64,000 nt of DNA from Saccharopolyspora sp. NFXS83. Its GTDB lineage: Bacteria > Actinomycetota > Actinomycetes > Mycobacteriales > Pseudonocardiaceae. A model generated the notes under the pieces. It was not told the origin of the DNA. It searched no databases and saw only the letters and a program-made list of their open reading frames with translations. The stretch covers positions 124,001 through 188,000 of the forward strand of contig NZ_JAPFGB010000006.1 in NCBI RefSeq assembly GCF_026241095.1. Reading direction: 5' to 3'. Position 1 is the stretch's first letter, and every line of letters begins with the position of its first letter. Made by a program: the position numbers and the translations under genes. Shown here piece by piece: positions 1-8,353 of this stretch.

Positions 1-534
1 GGCCAGCTCCCACCAGGTGCCCACCAGGCCGGGCACCTGCGCCTGCCCGCCCAGCCTGCCCTCGGTGCCGATCTCCCCGGCGACCCGGCTGACCTCGGAG
101 GCGAACAGCGACAGCTGGTCGAGCAGGTCGTTGACCGTCGAGGCCACGTCGCCGAAGCCACCGGGCAGCCGGTCGTCGGCGCGGCGCGGCATCCGCTGCG
201 TCAAGTCGCCCGCCGCGACCGCTCCCAGCACCCGGCTGAGCTCGCCCGCGGGGCGCAGCAGCGCCTCCAGGAGCTCGGTGACGGCCTGTTCGCCCCCTTG
301 CCAGCCCCCAGCGCCGCCGAAGCTCACCGGCGGCTGCGGCCACTCCCCGCGCACGGCCGCCGCGGTGACCCGCCGCAGCTCGGTGATCAGGTGCTGCTCG
401 CGGTCGGCGAGTTCGTTGAACACCGCCGCCAGTTCCGCGTCGGGACCCGCCACCGCGAGCCTGCGGCGGAAGTTGCCGTCCCGCAGGTCCCGTAATCCGG
501 CGAGCAGCCGGTCGCGCCCAGGATCAGCGGTCAC
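1..534 (-). CDS. HAMP-repeat sensor kinase, N-terminal part (cut by window edge)
   Basis: The first 178 codons of a gene running off the left edge, starting at GTG 534, only 4 bp after the stop of the response regulator, so the two are probably co-transcribed. The visible part has no signal peptide or membrane segment. It contains a HAMP-like stretch (AGDLTQRM near residue 110) followed by the pattern [19 protein letters not shown] and EGRLGGQA, typical of soluble actinobacterial hybrid kinases with tandem HAMP domains. The histidine kinase core is outside the window, so kinase activity is inferred from this pattern and from the adjacent regulator. It is probably the partner of the DevR-like protein. 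Confidence 0.75.
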   Translation of the reverse strand, partial: MTADPGRDRLLAGLRDLRDGNFRRRLAVAGPDAELAAVFNELADREQHLITELRRVTAAAVRGEWPQPPVSFGGAGGWQGGEQAVTELLEALLRPAGELSRVLGAVAAGDLTQRMPRRADDRLPGGFGDVASTVNDLLDQLSLFASEVSRVAGEIGTEGRLGGQAQVPGLVGTWWELA

Positions 535-538
535 CGCG

Positions 539-1195
539 TCAGTCCTTGCCCCGGGTGCCGCGGTCGAGCCGCAGTTCGGTCGCGAGCACCGCCGCCTCGC
601 TGCGGTGGCGCATCGCGAGCTTCGCCAACATCTGCGAGACGTAGTTCTTGATCGTCTTCTCCGCGAGGTACATCCGCTGGGAGATCTCGCGGTTGGTCAG
701 GCCCTCCCCGATGAGCTCCAGCACTTCCCGCTCCCGCGAGGTCAGCTCCCGCAGCGGGTCCGCGCGTTCCTGCTCCCGGCGCAGCCAGGACAGCATCGCC
801 TCGGTCTTCTTCGGGCTCAGCAACGACCGGCCGGATCCGACGGTCCGCAGCGCGCTGAGCAGCTCCTCGCTGACCACGCCCTTGAGCACGAAACCCGCCG
901 CACCGGCCAGGATCGCGTCCAGCAGCGCCTCGTGATCGTCGAACGAGGTGAGCATCAGGCACCGCAGTTCCGGGTGCTGCGAGCGCAGTTCCCGGCACAG
1001 CTCGACGCCGTTGCCGTCGGGCAGCCGTACGTCGAGCACGGCCACGTCCGGCCGGTGCTGCGGCACCAGCGCCAGCGCCTCGGCCGCCGATGCCGCCTCA
1101 CCGATCAGTTCTAGTTCCGAATCGGATTTCACCAGGGCCGCCACGCCCCGCCGGATCACCTCGTGGTCGTCGACCACGAACACACGTATCGCCAT
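539..1195 (-). CDS. devR: DevR/DosR-type NarL-family response regulator
   Basis: 218 aa. The receiver domain (about 2-118) has the acidic pair D9-D10 and phospho-acceptor D55 in [11 protein letters not shown]-terminal LuxR helix-turn-helix spans about 151-208 ([18 protein letters not shown]). The pattern [19 protein letters not shown] and [17 protein letters not shown] matches mycobacterial DevR/DosR, which controls the hypoxia/NO dormancy regulon. ATG 1195 is chosen because the receiver fold starts right after it. The kinase gene follows after 4 bp, the same regulator-then-kinase order as devR-devS. The genes just upstream (CBS protein, ferredoxin FdxA) have homologues in the DosR regulon, which supports but does not prove a dormancy role. 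Confidence 0.85.
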   Translation of the reverse strand: MAIRVFVVDDHEVIRRGVAALVKSDSELELIGEAASAAEALALVPQHRPDVAVLDVRLPDGNGVELCRELRSQHPELRCLMLTSFDDHEALLDAILAGAAGFVLKGVVSEELLSALRTVGSGRSLLSPKKTEAMLSWLRREQERADPLRELTSREREVLELIGEGLTNREISQRMYLAEKTIKNYVSQMLAKLAMRHRSEAAVLATELRLDRGTRGKD

Positions 1196-1266
1196 CTCGC
1201 TCGCCGGCTCCCCTCGTGGATCACTGCGGACACCAGGGCATTGACCAGCATAAACGCGAAGGGGCG

Positions 1267-1452
1267 TTACGCACCCGGCGCCGAGTGGCGACGATCTCGC
1301 AAGTGGAACCCGGACGCGGGCGCGGCGGCGGTGCCGCTCGTGCCTGGAGCGAGCCGACCCGCGTGCCAGGACAGCTGGCACTGCTCGCGGCAGAAGTCGT
1401 CGGACGGGCTAGAGGACGGGATCGGTTCGCGGCAACTCGCACAGAACATCAT
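1267..1452 (-). CDS. Small Cys-rich (zinc-ribbon-like) protein
   Basis: About 61 aa from the first of two consecutive ATGs. The N-terminus reads MMFCASCREPI followed by FCREQCQLSWH, giving C-x2-C and C-x3-C pairs that could bind one zinc. This resembles the many short actinobacterial proteins with a CxxC...FCxxxCQxxWH pattern whose function is unknown. The C-terminal half is low-complexity and probably disordered. It lies upstream of the response regulator on the same strand with a gap of about 70 bp. The call rests on the Cys pattern alone. Confidence 0.5.
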   Translation of the reverse strand: MMFCASCREPIPSSSPSDDFCREQCQLSWHAGRLAPGTSGTAAAPASGFHLRDRRHSAPGA

Positions 1453-1662
1453 CGCTGCACCGCCTCCACGGAGAAGGTTCGTGCACGTCAGTGCACCCCC
1501 CACGTGTTCCGCTGAGGTTGCGGACAGGTCACGGAACGCATCGCCCCGGTTCCACGACCCCTTCGCGATGCCGGTCAGCCGGTGCGCTCGCGGTCCCGCG
1601 ACGGGAGCGCGCCCCGCATTCGGAATCGCTGCCGCGAGCGTGCCCGGCGACCTCTCACGAGG

Positions 1663-2079
1663 TCACCGCAGCGCGTAGACGCTTTCGACGAAGTGGGCCA
1701 GCTGGTCGTCGGTGATGTTCCTGGCGAGGTCGGCTTCGCTGATGATGCCCACGAGCCGATGCCGGTCGATCACCGGCACCCGCCGGATCTGGTGGGTCTC
1801 CATCATCGTGAGCACCTCGGTGGTCTCGGCATCGGCGGAGACCCAGTGCGGGGTGCCTGCCGCGAGCTCGCCCGCGGTCACCTGCGCCGGGTCCCGTCCC
1901 TCCGCGCAGCAGTGCAGCACGATGTCCCGATCGGTGAGCATGCCGCGCAACCGGTCGTCCCGGCCGCAGATGGGCAGCGACCCCACTCCCAGGTCCCGCA
2001 TCATCCCGGCGGCCACCTGCAGGTTCTCGTCCTCACCCACGCAGCGGGCTCCCGCGTGCATGATCTCGCGCGCCATCAT
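1663..2079 (-). CDS. CBS-domain pair protein (Hrp1-like)
   Basis: 138 aa, almost entirely two CBS motifs (about 8-60 and 73-128), with the characteristic LTDRDIVLHCCAEG and RRVPVIDRHRLVGIISEADLAR segments. CBS pairs bind adenine nucleotides or similar ligands and usually act as sensors. Stand-alone CBS pairs of this size include mycobacterial hypoxic response protein 1, a DosR-regulon product. Its position two genes from a DevR-type regulator makes a similar role likely. The partner protein and the ligand are unknown. Confidence 0.8.
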   Translation of the reverse strand: MMAREIMHAGARCVGEDENLQVAAGMMRDLGVGSLPICGRDDRLRGMLTDRDIVLHCCAEGRDPAQVTAGELAAGTPHWVSADAETTEVLTMMETHQIRRVPVIDRHRLVGIISEADLARNITDDQLAHFVESVYALR

Positions 2080-2140
2080 GAGCTTCTCCTTCCGGGTCGG
2101 GCCGAGCGGCCTTCGAGCTCGGCCGGGTCGCGTGCGCGGG

Positions 2141-2377
2141 TCAGGATTCCCGCATCAGGCGGTCGAACGCCTCGTTCGCGTGCGCCCAGACCGCGGTGAG
2201 CACCCCGTCGGCCCCCTCGGCGCCCCGCGGGGCGTCGATGGCGACGACGAAGCCGGGTTCGGCCACCCTGCGGCGCAGGAAGACCAGGTGTCCCGCGCGG
2301 GAGCGGCCCATCCGCTCACCGTTGTCCCGCGCCACGCTTTGTCCCGGGGCGAGTTCGGAGGTATCGGTGTCGGCCAT
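2141..2377 (-). CDS. Small hypothetical protein
   Basis: 78 aa from ATG 2377; a GTG a few codons upstream is also possible. I do not recognise the family. The protein is soluble, mixed-charge, without Cys clusters or membrane segments. It lies 61 bp upstream of the CBS gene on the same strand and is divergent from the flavoprotein gene at 2520, so it may be the first gene of a small redox/dormancy operon. Confidence 0.45.
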   Translation of the reverse strand: MADTDTSELAPGQSVARDNGERMGRSRAGHLVFLRRRVAEPGFVVAIDAPRGAEGADGVLTAVWAHANEAFDRLMRES

Positions 2378-2519
2378 GCCTTCCGTTGTAGTCACTTCCA
2401 CGCGGAGCCGCAGGCCAGGGACGATGCGTGTGCGGCAGCGGCGCAGCAGTGGTGCGCTGGTGGTGCGAGAGGTGTCCCGGACGCGGTTCCGGGAGGGACG
2501 CGGCGAACAGGAGCACCGG

Positions 2520-3899
2520 ATGGCAACCGAAGAAGTCGACGCGGTCGTGATCGGCATGGGCCCGGGCGGGGAGGACGTCGCGGGGCGCCTCGCCACGGCC
2601 GGGCTCGACGTCGTGGCCGTGGAGTCCCGCCTGGTCGGCGGGGAATGCCCGTACTACGCGTGCATTCCGACGAAGATGATGGTGCGCGCCGCGGACGCGC
2701 TCGGCGAGGCCCGGCGCGTCCCGGAACTGGCCGGTTCCGCCACGGTGCGGCCCGACTTCACGCCGGTCGCCGACCGGATCCGCGACGAGGCCACCACCGG
2801 CTGGGACGACACCGCCGCCGTGGAGCGGTTCGAGCGCACCGGCGGGCGGCTGGTCCGCGGACGGGGCCGCATCACCGCCCCCGGCGAGGTGACGGTCACG
2901 ACGGACTCCGGGCCGCGGACCTTCCACGCGCGCAAGGCGATCGTGCTCAACCCGGGCACCGAACCCACGGTGCCGCCGATCGACGGGCTCGCCGACACCC
3001 CGTACTGGACGAACCGGGGCGCGGTCGCCGCGCGGACGGCTCCGGAATCGCTGCTGGTGCTCGGCGCAGGCCCGGTGGGATTGGAGTTCACCCAGGTCTT
3101 CGCCCGCTTCGGCAGCGCCGTCACCGTCGTCGAGACCGGTGACCGGATCCTCGGCCCCGCCGAACCCGAGGTGTCGGAGGCCCTGGAGCGGGTGCTGCGC
3201 GCCGAGGGCGTCGACGTGCGCGTCGGAGCCGGCGTGCGGCGGGTCGCGCACTCCGGCGGCCGGTTCCGCGTCGAATTCGACCAGGGCGACCCCGTCGAGG
3301 TGGAACGGCTGCTGGTGGCCACCGGCAGGCGGACCGACCTCGCCGCGCTGGGCGTGGGCGCCGTCGGGCTCGACGAAGCCGCCCGCACGATCCCGGTGGA
3401 CGAGCGGCTGCGCGCCGCCGACGGGGTGTGGGCGATCGGCGACGTCACCGGCCACGGCGCGTTCACCCACACGTCGGTGTACCAGGCACCCATCGCGGCG
3501 GCCGACATCCTCGGCGAGCGGGGCCCCGCCGCCGACTACCGCGCGGTCCCCTCGGTCACGTTCACCGATCCCGAGGTCGGCATGGTCGGGCTCACCGAGA
3601 AGGCCGCCACCGACCGCGGCCTGCGGGTGCGCACCGGCAGCGCCGAGATCCCGTCCGCGGTGCGCGGCTGGATCCACAAGGCGGGCAACGACGGGCTGAT
3701 CAAGGTGGTGGCCGACGCCGACCGCGACGTGCTCGTCGGCGCCACCGCGGTCGCCCCCGGCGGCGGCGAGGTCCTGGGCGCGCTGGCCGTCGCGGTGCAC
3801 GCCGAGGTCCCGCTCGCCACGCTGCGCCGGATGATCTACGCCTACCCGACCTTCCACCGCGCGATCAGTTCAGCGGTCGACGACCTCGACGCGTCGTAG
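2520..3899 (+). CDS. FAD/NAD(P)-dependent disulfide oxidoreductase family protein
   Basis: 459 aa. The N-terminal FAD-binding motif is GMGPGG (12-17). The redox-active disulfide is C43/C48 in GGECPYYACIPTK, with the Cys-x4-Cys spacing of lipoamide dehydrogenase, mercuric reductase and mycothione reductase but a different sequence between the cysteines. A second Rossmann motif (VLGAGPVGLEF) binds NAD(P)H. The C-terminal dimerisation domain ends in YPTFHRAI, which could supply the active-site His. This PYxxC subgroup is common in actinomycetes and its substrate is not established. ATG 2520 fits the start of the FAD fold. The ferredoxin gene follows 64 bp later. Confidence 0.8.
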   Translation: MATEEVDAVVIGMGPGGEDVAGRLATAGLDVVAVESRLVGGECPYYACIPTKMMVRAADALGEARRVPELAGSATVRPDFTPVADRIRDEATTGWDDTAAVERFERTGGRLVRGRGRITAPGEVTVTTDSGPRTFHARKAIVLNPGTEPTVPPIDGLADTPYWTNRGAVAARTAPESLLVLGAGPVGLEFTQVFARFGSAVTVVETGDRILGPAEPEVSEALERVLRAEGVDVRVGAGVRRVAHSGGRFRVEFDQGDPVEVERLLVATGRRTDLAALGVGAVGLDEAARTIPVDERLRAADGVWAIGDVTGHGAFTHTSVYQAPIAAADILGERGPAADYRAVPSVTFTDPEVGMVGLTEKAATDRGLRVRTGSAEIPSAVRGWIHKAGNDGLIKVVADADRDVLVGATAVAPGGGEVLGALAVAVHAEVPLATLRRMIYAYPTFHRAISSAVDDLDAS

Positions 3900-3963
3900 C
3901 CGGAGTTTCAAGTCGCTCCGCGGTGGGGAGGCCGGGGGGCGCAACCGCTCGGCAGGAGGCGAT

Positions 3964-4284
3964 GTGACCTACGTGATCACCGAACCGTGCGTGGACGTGC
4001 TCGACCGGTCCTGCATCGACGAGTGCCCGGTCGACTGCATCTACGAAGGCGGCCGGATGCTCTACATCCACCCCGACGAGTGCATCGACTGCGGGGCCTG
4101 CGAACCGGTGTGCCCGGTGGAGGCGATCTACTACGAGGACGACGTGCCCGACGAGTACCAGGCCTACACCCAGGCCAACGCCGAATTCTTCACCGAGCTC
4201 GGTTCCCCGGGCGGCGCCGCCGGCGTGGGCAAGGTCGACCGCGACGTCCCGCCCGTCACGAACCTGCCGAAGATGGCCGACTGA
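3964..4284 (+). CDS. fdxA: Seven-iron ferredoxin FdxA
   Basis: 106 aa from a GTG start with AGGAGG (3954-3959) upstream. Cysteines 9, 17, 21, 25 and 40, 43, 46, 50 give the pattern of 3Fe-4S/4Fe-4S ferredoxins, with the CxxCxxCxxxCP motif clear (CIDCGACEPVCP). The acidic C-terminal extension is normal for actinobacterial FdxA. It is a cytosolic low-potential electron carrier, for example for P450s or redox enzymes. In mycobacteria fdxA is DosR-induced, consistent with the DevR-like gene nearby. Confidence 0.92.
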   Translation: MTYVITEPCVDVLDRSCIDECPVDCIYEGGRMLYIHPDECIDCGACEPVCPVEAIYYEDDVPDEYQAYTQANAEFFTELGSPGGAAGVGKVDRDVPPVTNLPKMAD

Positions 4285-4435
4285 CGCGCCCGCCGCCGCA
4301 GCGCCCCGCGCACCCGTACGATGGATCAGCACGGCGGGCGCACCGGATCTCCTGGCGGTGCGGCGGATCTCGCGATCGCACCGCCTGCCGCGGGCACCAG
4401 CCGACACGACGGACTAGCCGGGGACGACGGGGCGC

Positions 4436-5140
4436 ATGGGGACATCGGAACGCATCGGCACTCCGGCCGTCGCCGCGGCAGCGGGCGGCAAGCCCAGTTC
4501 GGTGCGCCGCGCCATCGACCAGATCCGGACGATGCTGCGCAGCCAGGAGATCCTGCCCGGCCAGTCGCTTCGCCAAGAGGCTCTGGCCGAGCGCCTCGGG
4601 GTGAGCCGGGTGCCGGTGCGGGAGGCGTTGAAGGCGCTGGAGGGCGAGGGCGTGCTGCACCACCGGCCGAACGTCGGCTACACGGTGGCGCGGTTGTCCG
4701 CGGATGAGCTGCGCCAGGCCTACCTGATGCGGGCGGCGCTGGAAACGGTGGTGCTGCGCGAGATTCCGCGCCTGACCACCGGCCAGCTCGCCGAGCTCAC
4801 CGCCCTCAACGAGCGGATCGCGGAGGCCGCCGCGGCTCCGGACGTGGCGCTGATGCTGGAGCTCAACCACGAGTTCCACTTCGCGGTGTTCCGCCATTCC
4901 GGGCTGAACCTGGTCGTGGACGAGATCGAGCGGGTGTGGCAGCGCACCGAGGTGTACCGGACCGTCTACCTCTACGACGAGGCGTCCCGGCGGCGCATCG
5001 TCCGCGAACACCGGCAGCTGATCACCGCCCTGCGGCGGGGCAGCACCGAACGCGCGGTGGAACTCATGAACGCCCACCGCGACGCCACCCGCGACACCCT
5101 CGCCCCCTCCCTCTCCCCCGCTCCCGCCCCGACCACCTGA
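4436..5140 (+). CDS. GntR-family transcriptional regulator, FCD type
   Basis: 234 aa. The winged helix spans about 20-85 (LRQEALAERLGVSRVPVREAL is the recognition region) and the FCD ligand domain about 90-220. Potential metal/ligand residues are in NHEFHFAVF, REHRQLI and AHRDATRD. FCD-type GntR proteins usually sense a carboxylic acid or acyl-CoA and repress the adjacent catabolic operon. The crotonase/ligase/transporter/dehydrogenase operon starts about 340 bp downstream on the same strand, and an ATTG-N4-CAAT palindrome lies between them. Control of that operon is inferred. Confidence 0.87.
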   Translation: MGTSERIGTPAVAAAAGGKPSSVRRAIDQIRTMLRSQEILPGQSLRQEALAERLGVSRVPVREALKALEGEGVLHHRPNVGYTVARLSADELRQAYLMRAALETVVLREIPRLTTGQLAELTALNERIAEAAAAPDVALMLELNHEFHFAVFRHSGLNLVVDEIERVWQRTEVYRTVYLYDEASRRRIVREHRQLITALRRGSTERAVELMNAHRDATRDTLAPSLSPAPAPTT

Positions 5141-5477
5141 CCGGCCGCCGCGAACCACGCCACACCTGGACCCCGCGCGGTTTCGCGCGAACTCGACACG
5201 CCGCCGAACCACGACCACCGGCCGCACCCCCGGTTTCGCAGGCCGGTTTCGGGCTCTCCCCAGAGGTCGGTGCGCGCGAATCCACGAAGATCTCGAGCGG
5301 GTTTCTCGGGTGCGCGGAGCTGGTCGAGAGCTGGCGGGAGAGCACTCGAAGCAGGTCCGGCGGGCTCGGGCGAGGACTGGTCGTTCCGGTGGATTGTATT
5401 CAATTTTGCATGGACTTCGTCGATCGTGACGTGGTTCACTCCGTCTGCGCAACGGGGTGGCGGCGGAAGGCGGCGGC
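5141..5477 (+). other. 337-bp intergenic region between gntR and the acid-catabolic operon
   Basis: No convincing gene. The left part is GC-rich. The stretch 5390-5440 is distinctly AT-richer than its surroundings and contains the possible operator at 5393. It is probably the promoter region of the downstream operon. The crotonase start at 5478 is preceded by GGAAGG (5463-5468). Confidence 0.5.
5393..5404. promoter_or_regulatory. Possible GntR/FCD operator ATTG-N4-CAAT
   Basis: The sequence ATTGTATTCAAT is a palindrome with one central deviation from ATTGTATACAAT, a form often bound by FCD-subfamily GntR regulators. It sits about 75 bp upstream of the crotonase start, inside the only AT-rich patch of the region. 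Binding by the upstream GntR protein is inference. Confidence 0.4.
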
Positions 5478-6260
5478 ATGGCGGACCTGGAATACCGAGT
5501 CTCCGAGGGCGTGGGCACGATCCTGCTCAACCGCCCGGAGCGCAAGAACGCGTTCACCTTGGAGATGGTCGACCAGTGGGCGCAGGCGGTCCGCCAGGCC
5601 CACGCCGACCCGGACGTGCGGGTGCTGGTGGTGACCGGCGCCGGGGACGCGTTCTGCTCCGGGGTCGACCTCGACGACTTCACCGGCGAGCGGAAATCCG
5701 TGCTGCAGAACAAGACCGTGCTCACCGAGCGCGTACACCAGGTGGCGCTCGCGCTGGAGGACATGGACAAGCCGGTGCTCGCATCGGTCAACGGCGTCGC
5801 GGTGGGCGCGGGCATGGACATGGCGCTGATGTGCGACATCCGGCTGATCTCGGAGTCCGCGCGCTTCTCCGAGGGCTACGTGCGGGTGGGCCTGGTGCCG
5901 GGCGACGGCGGCTGCTACTTCCTGCCCCGGCTGGTGGGTACGGCGAAGGCGCTGGAGTTGCTGTGGACGGGGGATTTCGTGGACTCCGCCACGGCCGTCG
6001 AGCTCGGCATCGCCACCTACCGCTACCCGGACGCCGAGCTGGCCGACCGGACCGCCGAGTTCGCGCGCAAGCTCGCGGCGGGCCCGCCGGTGGCCGTCCG
6101 GGCGATCAAGCGCGCGCTGTACCAGTCGGCGCGGTGCGATCTGCGCACCTCGCTGGACCTGATCTCCTCGCACCAGGCGATCGTGCAGTCCACCGAGGAC
6201 TCCGCTGAAGCGCTGAGCGCGTTCCGCGAGAAGCGCCGCCCCGACTTCCGGGGGCGGTGA
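5478..6260 (+). CDS. Crotonase-fold enoyl-CoA hydratase/isomerase family protein
   Basis: 260 aa. The crotonase fold is evident from NRPERKNAFT, GAGDAFCSGVDLDDF (oxyanion region) and VNGVAVGAGMDMALMCDI. The two catalytic glutamates of classical hydratases are not conserved: the GGCE position reads GMDM (Asp) and the PE position reads GY (Tyr). It may therefore be another crotonase-type activity rather than a standard hydratase. ATG 5478 is preferred over GTG 5457 because of GGAAGG upstream. It is the first gene of a five-gene operon and its stop overlaps the next start (GTGA). Confidence 0.82.
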   Translation: MADLEYRVSEGVGTILLNRPERKNAFTLEMVDQWAQAVRQAHADPDVRVLVVTGAGDAFCSGVDLDDFTGERKSVLQNKTVLTERVHQVALALEDMDKPVLASVNGVAVGAGMDMALMCDIRLISESARFSEGYVRVGLVPGDGGCYFLPRLVGTAKALELLWTGDFVDSATAVELGIATYRYPDAELADRTAEFARKLAAGPPVAVRAIKRALYQSARCDLRTSLDLISSHQAIVQSTEDSAEALSAFREKRRPDFRGR

Positions 6261-8353
6261 CATCCGCTGTGGAATCGCTGCTGAACCCCGCCGCGGTGGC
6301 GGTCGTCGGCGCCTCCGAGCGCAAGGCCATGGCCGCCAGGTTGACCCGGTTCCTCCTCGACGACGGGTTCACCGGCGCCGTCTACCCGGTGAACCCGCGC
6401 TACGAGCAGGTGCACGGCCTGCCCTGCTACCCGGCGCTGGACCGGATTCCCGGCCCGGTCGACCTGGTGCTGATCATGGTGCCCGCCGACCGGGTGGCCG
6501 AGGTCGTCGCCGAATCCGCGCGGGCGGGCGCGCGACTGGCGATCGTGCTGTCCTCCGGTTTCGCCGAGGTCGGCCCGGACGGCGCCGCGCTCCAGGACGA
6601 ACTGGCGGCCACGGCGCGGCGCTGCGGCATCCGCGTGCTCGGCCCCAACTGCCAGGGCCTGCTCTACCGGCCCGCCGCGCTGACCGCGACGTTCAGCTCC
6701 GGCGCGGGCCTCCCCTCCGCGCCGCCCGCCGAGACCGGCGGCATCGCCTACGTCGGCCAGAGCGGGGCGCTCGGCGGCAGCGTGCTGGGCATGGCGGCCG
6801 ACCGGGGTGTCGGTCTCACCGCGTGGATCTCCGTCGGCAACCAGGCCGACCTCACCGCGACCGAGGCGACCGCGCTGCTGCTGGAAGACCCGGCGATCCG
6901 GGTGCTGGCCTGCTACCTGGAGCAGTTGCCGGACGGCGCGGAGTGGACCGAGCTGGCCGACCGGGCCGCCGAGCTCGGCAAGCACCTGGTGGTGCTGCGC
7001 TCCGGGCGTTCGGAGACGGGTCGCCGCGCGGTCGCCTCGCACACCGGGGCGCTGGTCCGCTCCGGCGCGGCGTTCGACCTGGTCGCCGAGCGGTCCGGGG
7101 CGGTGCTCGTCGACGACATCGACGAGCTGCTCGACACGGCGATCGCGCTCGGCGGTCCGCGTCCGGCTGGCGGGCGGCTCGGGGTCGTCACCAGCTCCGG
7201 TGGAGCCGGTGGCCTCGCCGCCGATCAGGCCGAACCCACCGGCCTGCGACTGCCGGAGCTCGATCGGTCCACCCAGGACGTCCTCGCGCCGCTGATCCCG
7301 CCGTTCGGGAGCCTGGTGAACCCGGTGGACGTGACGGCGCAGGTCATCAACGACGCGAGCGCGCTCGGCCAGGTCTGCGAGGCCGTGGCCGCCGACGACG
7401 CGGTGGACGCCGTGCTGGTGCTGCTGACGACGCTCGGCGGGCGCACCGCGGAGCAGATCGCCGAGTCGATCCTGCGGGCCTCCCGCGGCTGCGCCAAGCC
7501 GTACGCGGTGGCGTGGCAGTACTCGCACGCCGAGATCGCGGCACCCGCCGGGCGGTTGCGGCGGGAGGGGATTCCCGTCGTCTCGACGAGCAGCGCGGCG
7601 ATCACCCTGCTGTCGCGGCTGCTGCCGCGCGACTGCCCCACCGTCGCCCCGGCCGCCCCGCCGGGCTCGGCGGGGCACCTGCCCACCGGCACGCTCACCG
7701 AGGCCGCCGGTGCGCGGTTGCTCGACGCGCTCGGCGTGGCCAGGCCGCGCGGCGGGCTCGCCACCGGTGCCGCTCAAGCCGAGGCCGTCGCCCGCGAGCT
7801 GCACGGCGAGCTGGTGCTCAAGGTCCAGTCACCGGACGTGCCGCACAAGACCGAGGTGGGCGGGGTCCTGCTCGGGGTGCCCGCCGCCGAAGCCGGAGCC
7901 GCCGCTGAACGCCTGCTGCGCGCGGTCCGGAGCGCGGCGCCGCACGCCCGGATCGACGGGGTGCTAGTGCAGGAACTCGCTGCACCGGGCGTGGAGCTGC
8001 TGGTCGGCGTGCGAGGCAGCCGTGACGGGTACCCCCCGGTGCTCACCGCGGGCTTCGGCGGCGTCACCGCCGAGCTCTACGCCGACGTGGTCACCGCGCT
8101 CGCGCCGGTCGACGTCGCGGGCGCCGAGCGGATGCTGCGCGCGTTGCGCGGGGCTCCGCTGCTCACCGGTTTCCGGGGCCGCCCGCCCGCCGACGTGCGG
8201 GCCGCGGCGACGGCGATCGCCGCGCTGTCGCAGGCCGCCGCCGCGTTGGGCGACGGCCTCGCCGAGTTCGAGATCAACCCGCTGATCGTGCACGCCGAGG
8301 GCGCGACCGCGGCGGACCTGCTGCTCACCAGAACGTCGGAGGTCCGCGGATGA
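6257..8353 (+). CDS. NDP-forming acyl-CoA ligase (fused alpha-beta subunits)
   Basis: 698 aa from a GTG overlapping the previous stop. Domain order is CoA-binding Rossmann (about 8-100, VGASERKAM), succinyl-CoA-ligase-like domains (GPNCQGLLYRP, VGQSGALGGS), the segment AVASHTGALVRSG that holds the likely phospho-histidine, and a C-terminal ATP-grasp domain (about 480-698, LVLKVQSPDVPHKTEVGG, FEINPLIVH). This is the architecture of ADP-forming acetate/acyl-CoA synthetases, which make acyl-CoA plus ADP and phosphate from an acid, ATP and CoA. The substrate is unknown. The neighbouring importer and dehydrogenases suggest activation of the acid brought in by the MFS protein. Confidence 0.88.
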   Translation: MTSAVESLLNPAAVAVVGASERKAMAARLTRFLLDDGFTGAVYPVNPRYEQVHGLPCYPALDRIPGPVDLVLIMVPADRVAEVVAESARAGARLAIVLSSGFAEVGPDGAALQDELAATARRCGIRVLGPNCQGLLYRPAALTATFSSGAGLPSAPPAETGGIAYVGQSGALGGSVLGMAADRGVGLTAWISVGNQADLTATEATALLLEDPAIRVLACYLEQLPDGAEWTELADRAAELGKHLVVLRSGRSETGRRAVASHTGALVRSGAAFDLVAERSGAVLVDDIDELLDTAIALGGPRPAGGRLGVVTSSGGAGGLAADQAEPTGLRLPELDRSTQDVLAPLIPPFGSLVNPVDVTAQVINDASALGQVCEAVAADDAVDAVLVLLTTLGGRTAEQIAESILRASRGCAKPYAVAWQYSHAEIAAPAGRLRREGIPVVSTSSAAITLLSRLLPRDCPTVAPAAPPGSAGHLPTGTLTEAAGARLLDALGVARPRGGLATGAAQAEAVARELHGELVLKVQSPDVPHKTEVGGVLLGVPAAEAGAAAERLLRAVRSAAPHARIDGVLVQELAAPGVELLVGVRGSRDGYPPVLTAGFGGVTAELYADVVTALAPVDVAGAERMLRALRGAPLLTGFRGRPPADVRAAATAIAALSQAAAALGDGLAEFEINPLIVHAEGATAADLLLTRTSEVRG

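Noticed and set aside
17-1114. Long plus-strand open frame opposite the kinase and devR
   Set aside because: Low-complexity Arg/Ser/Pro composition, no family features; an antisense shadow typical of high-GC DNA.
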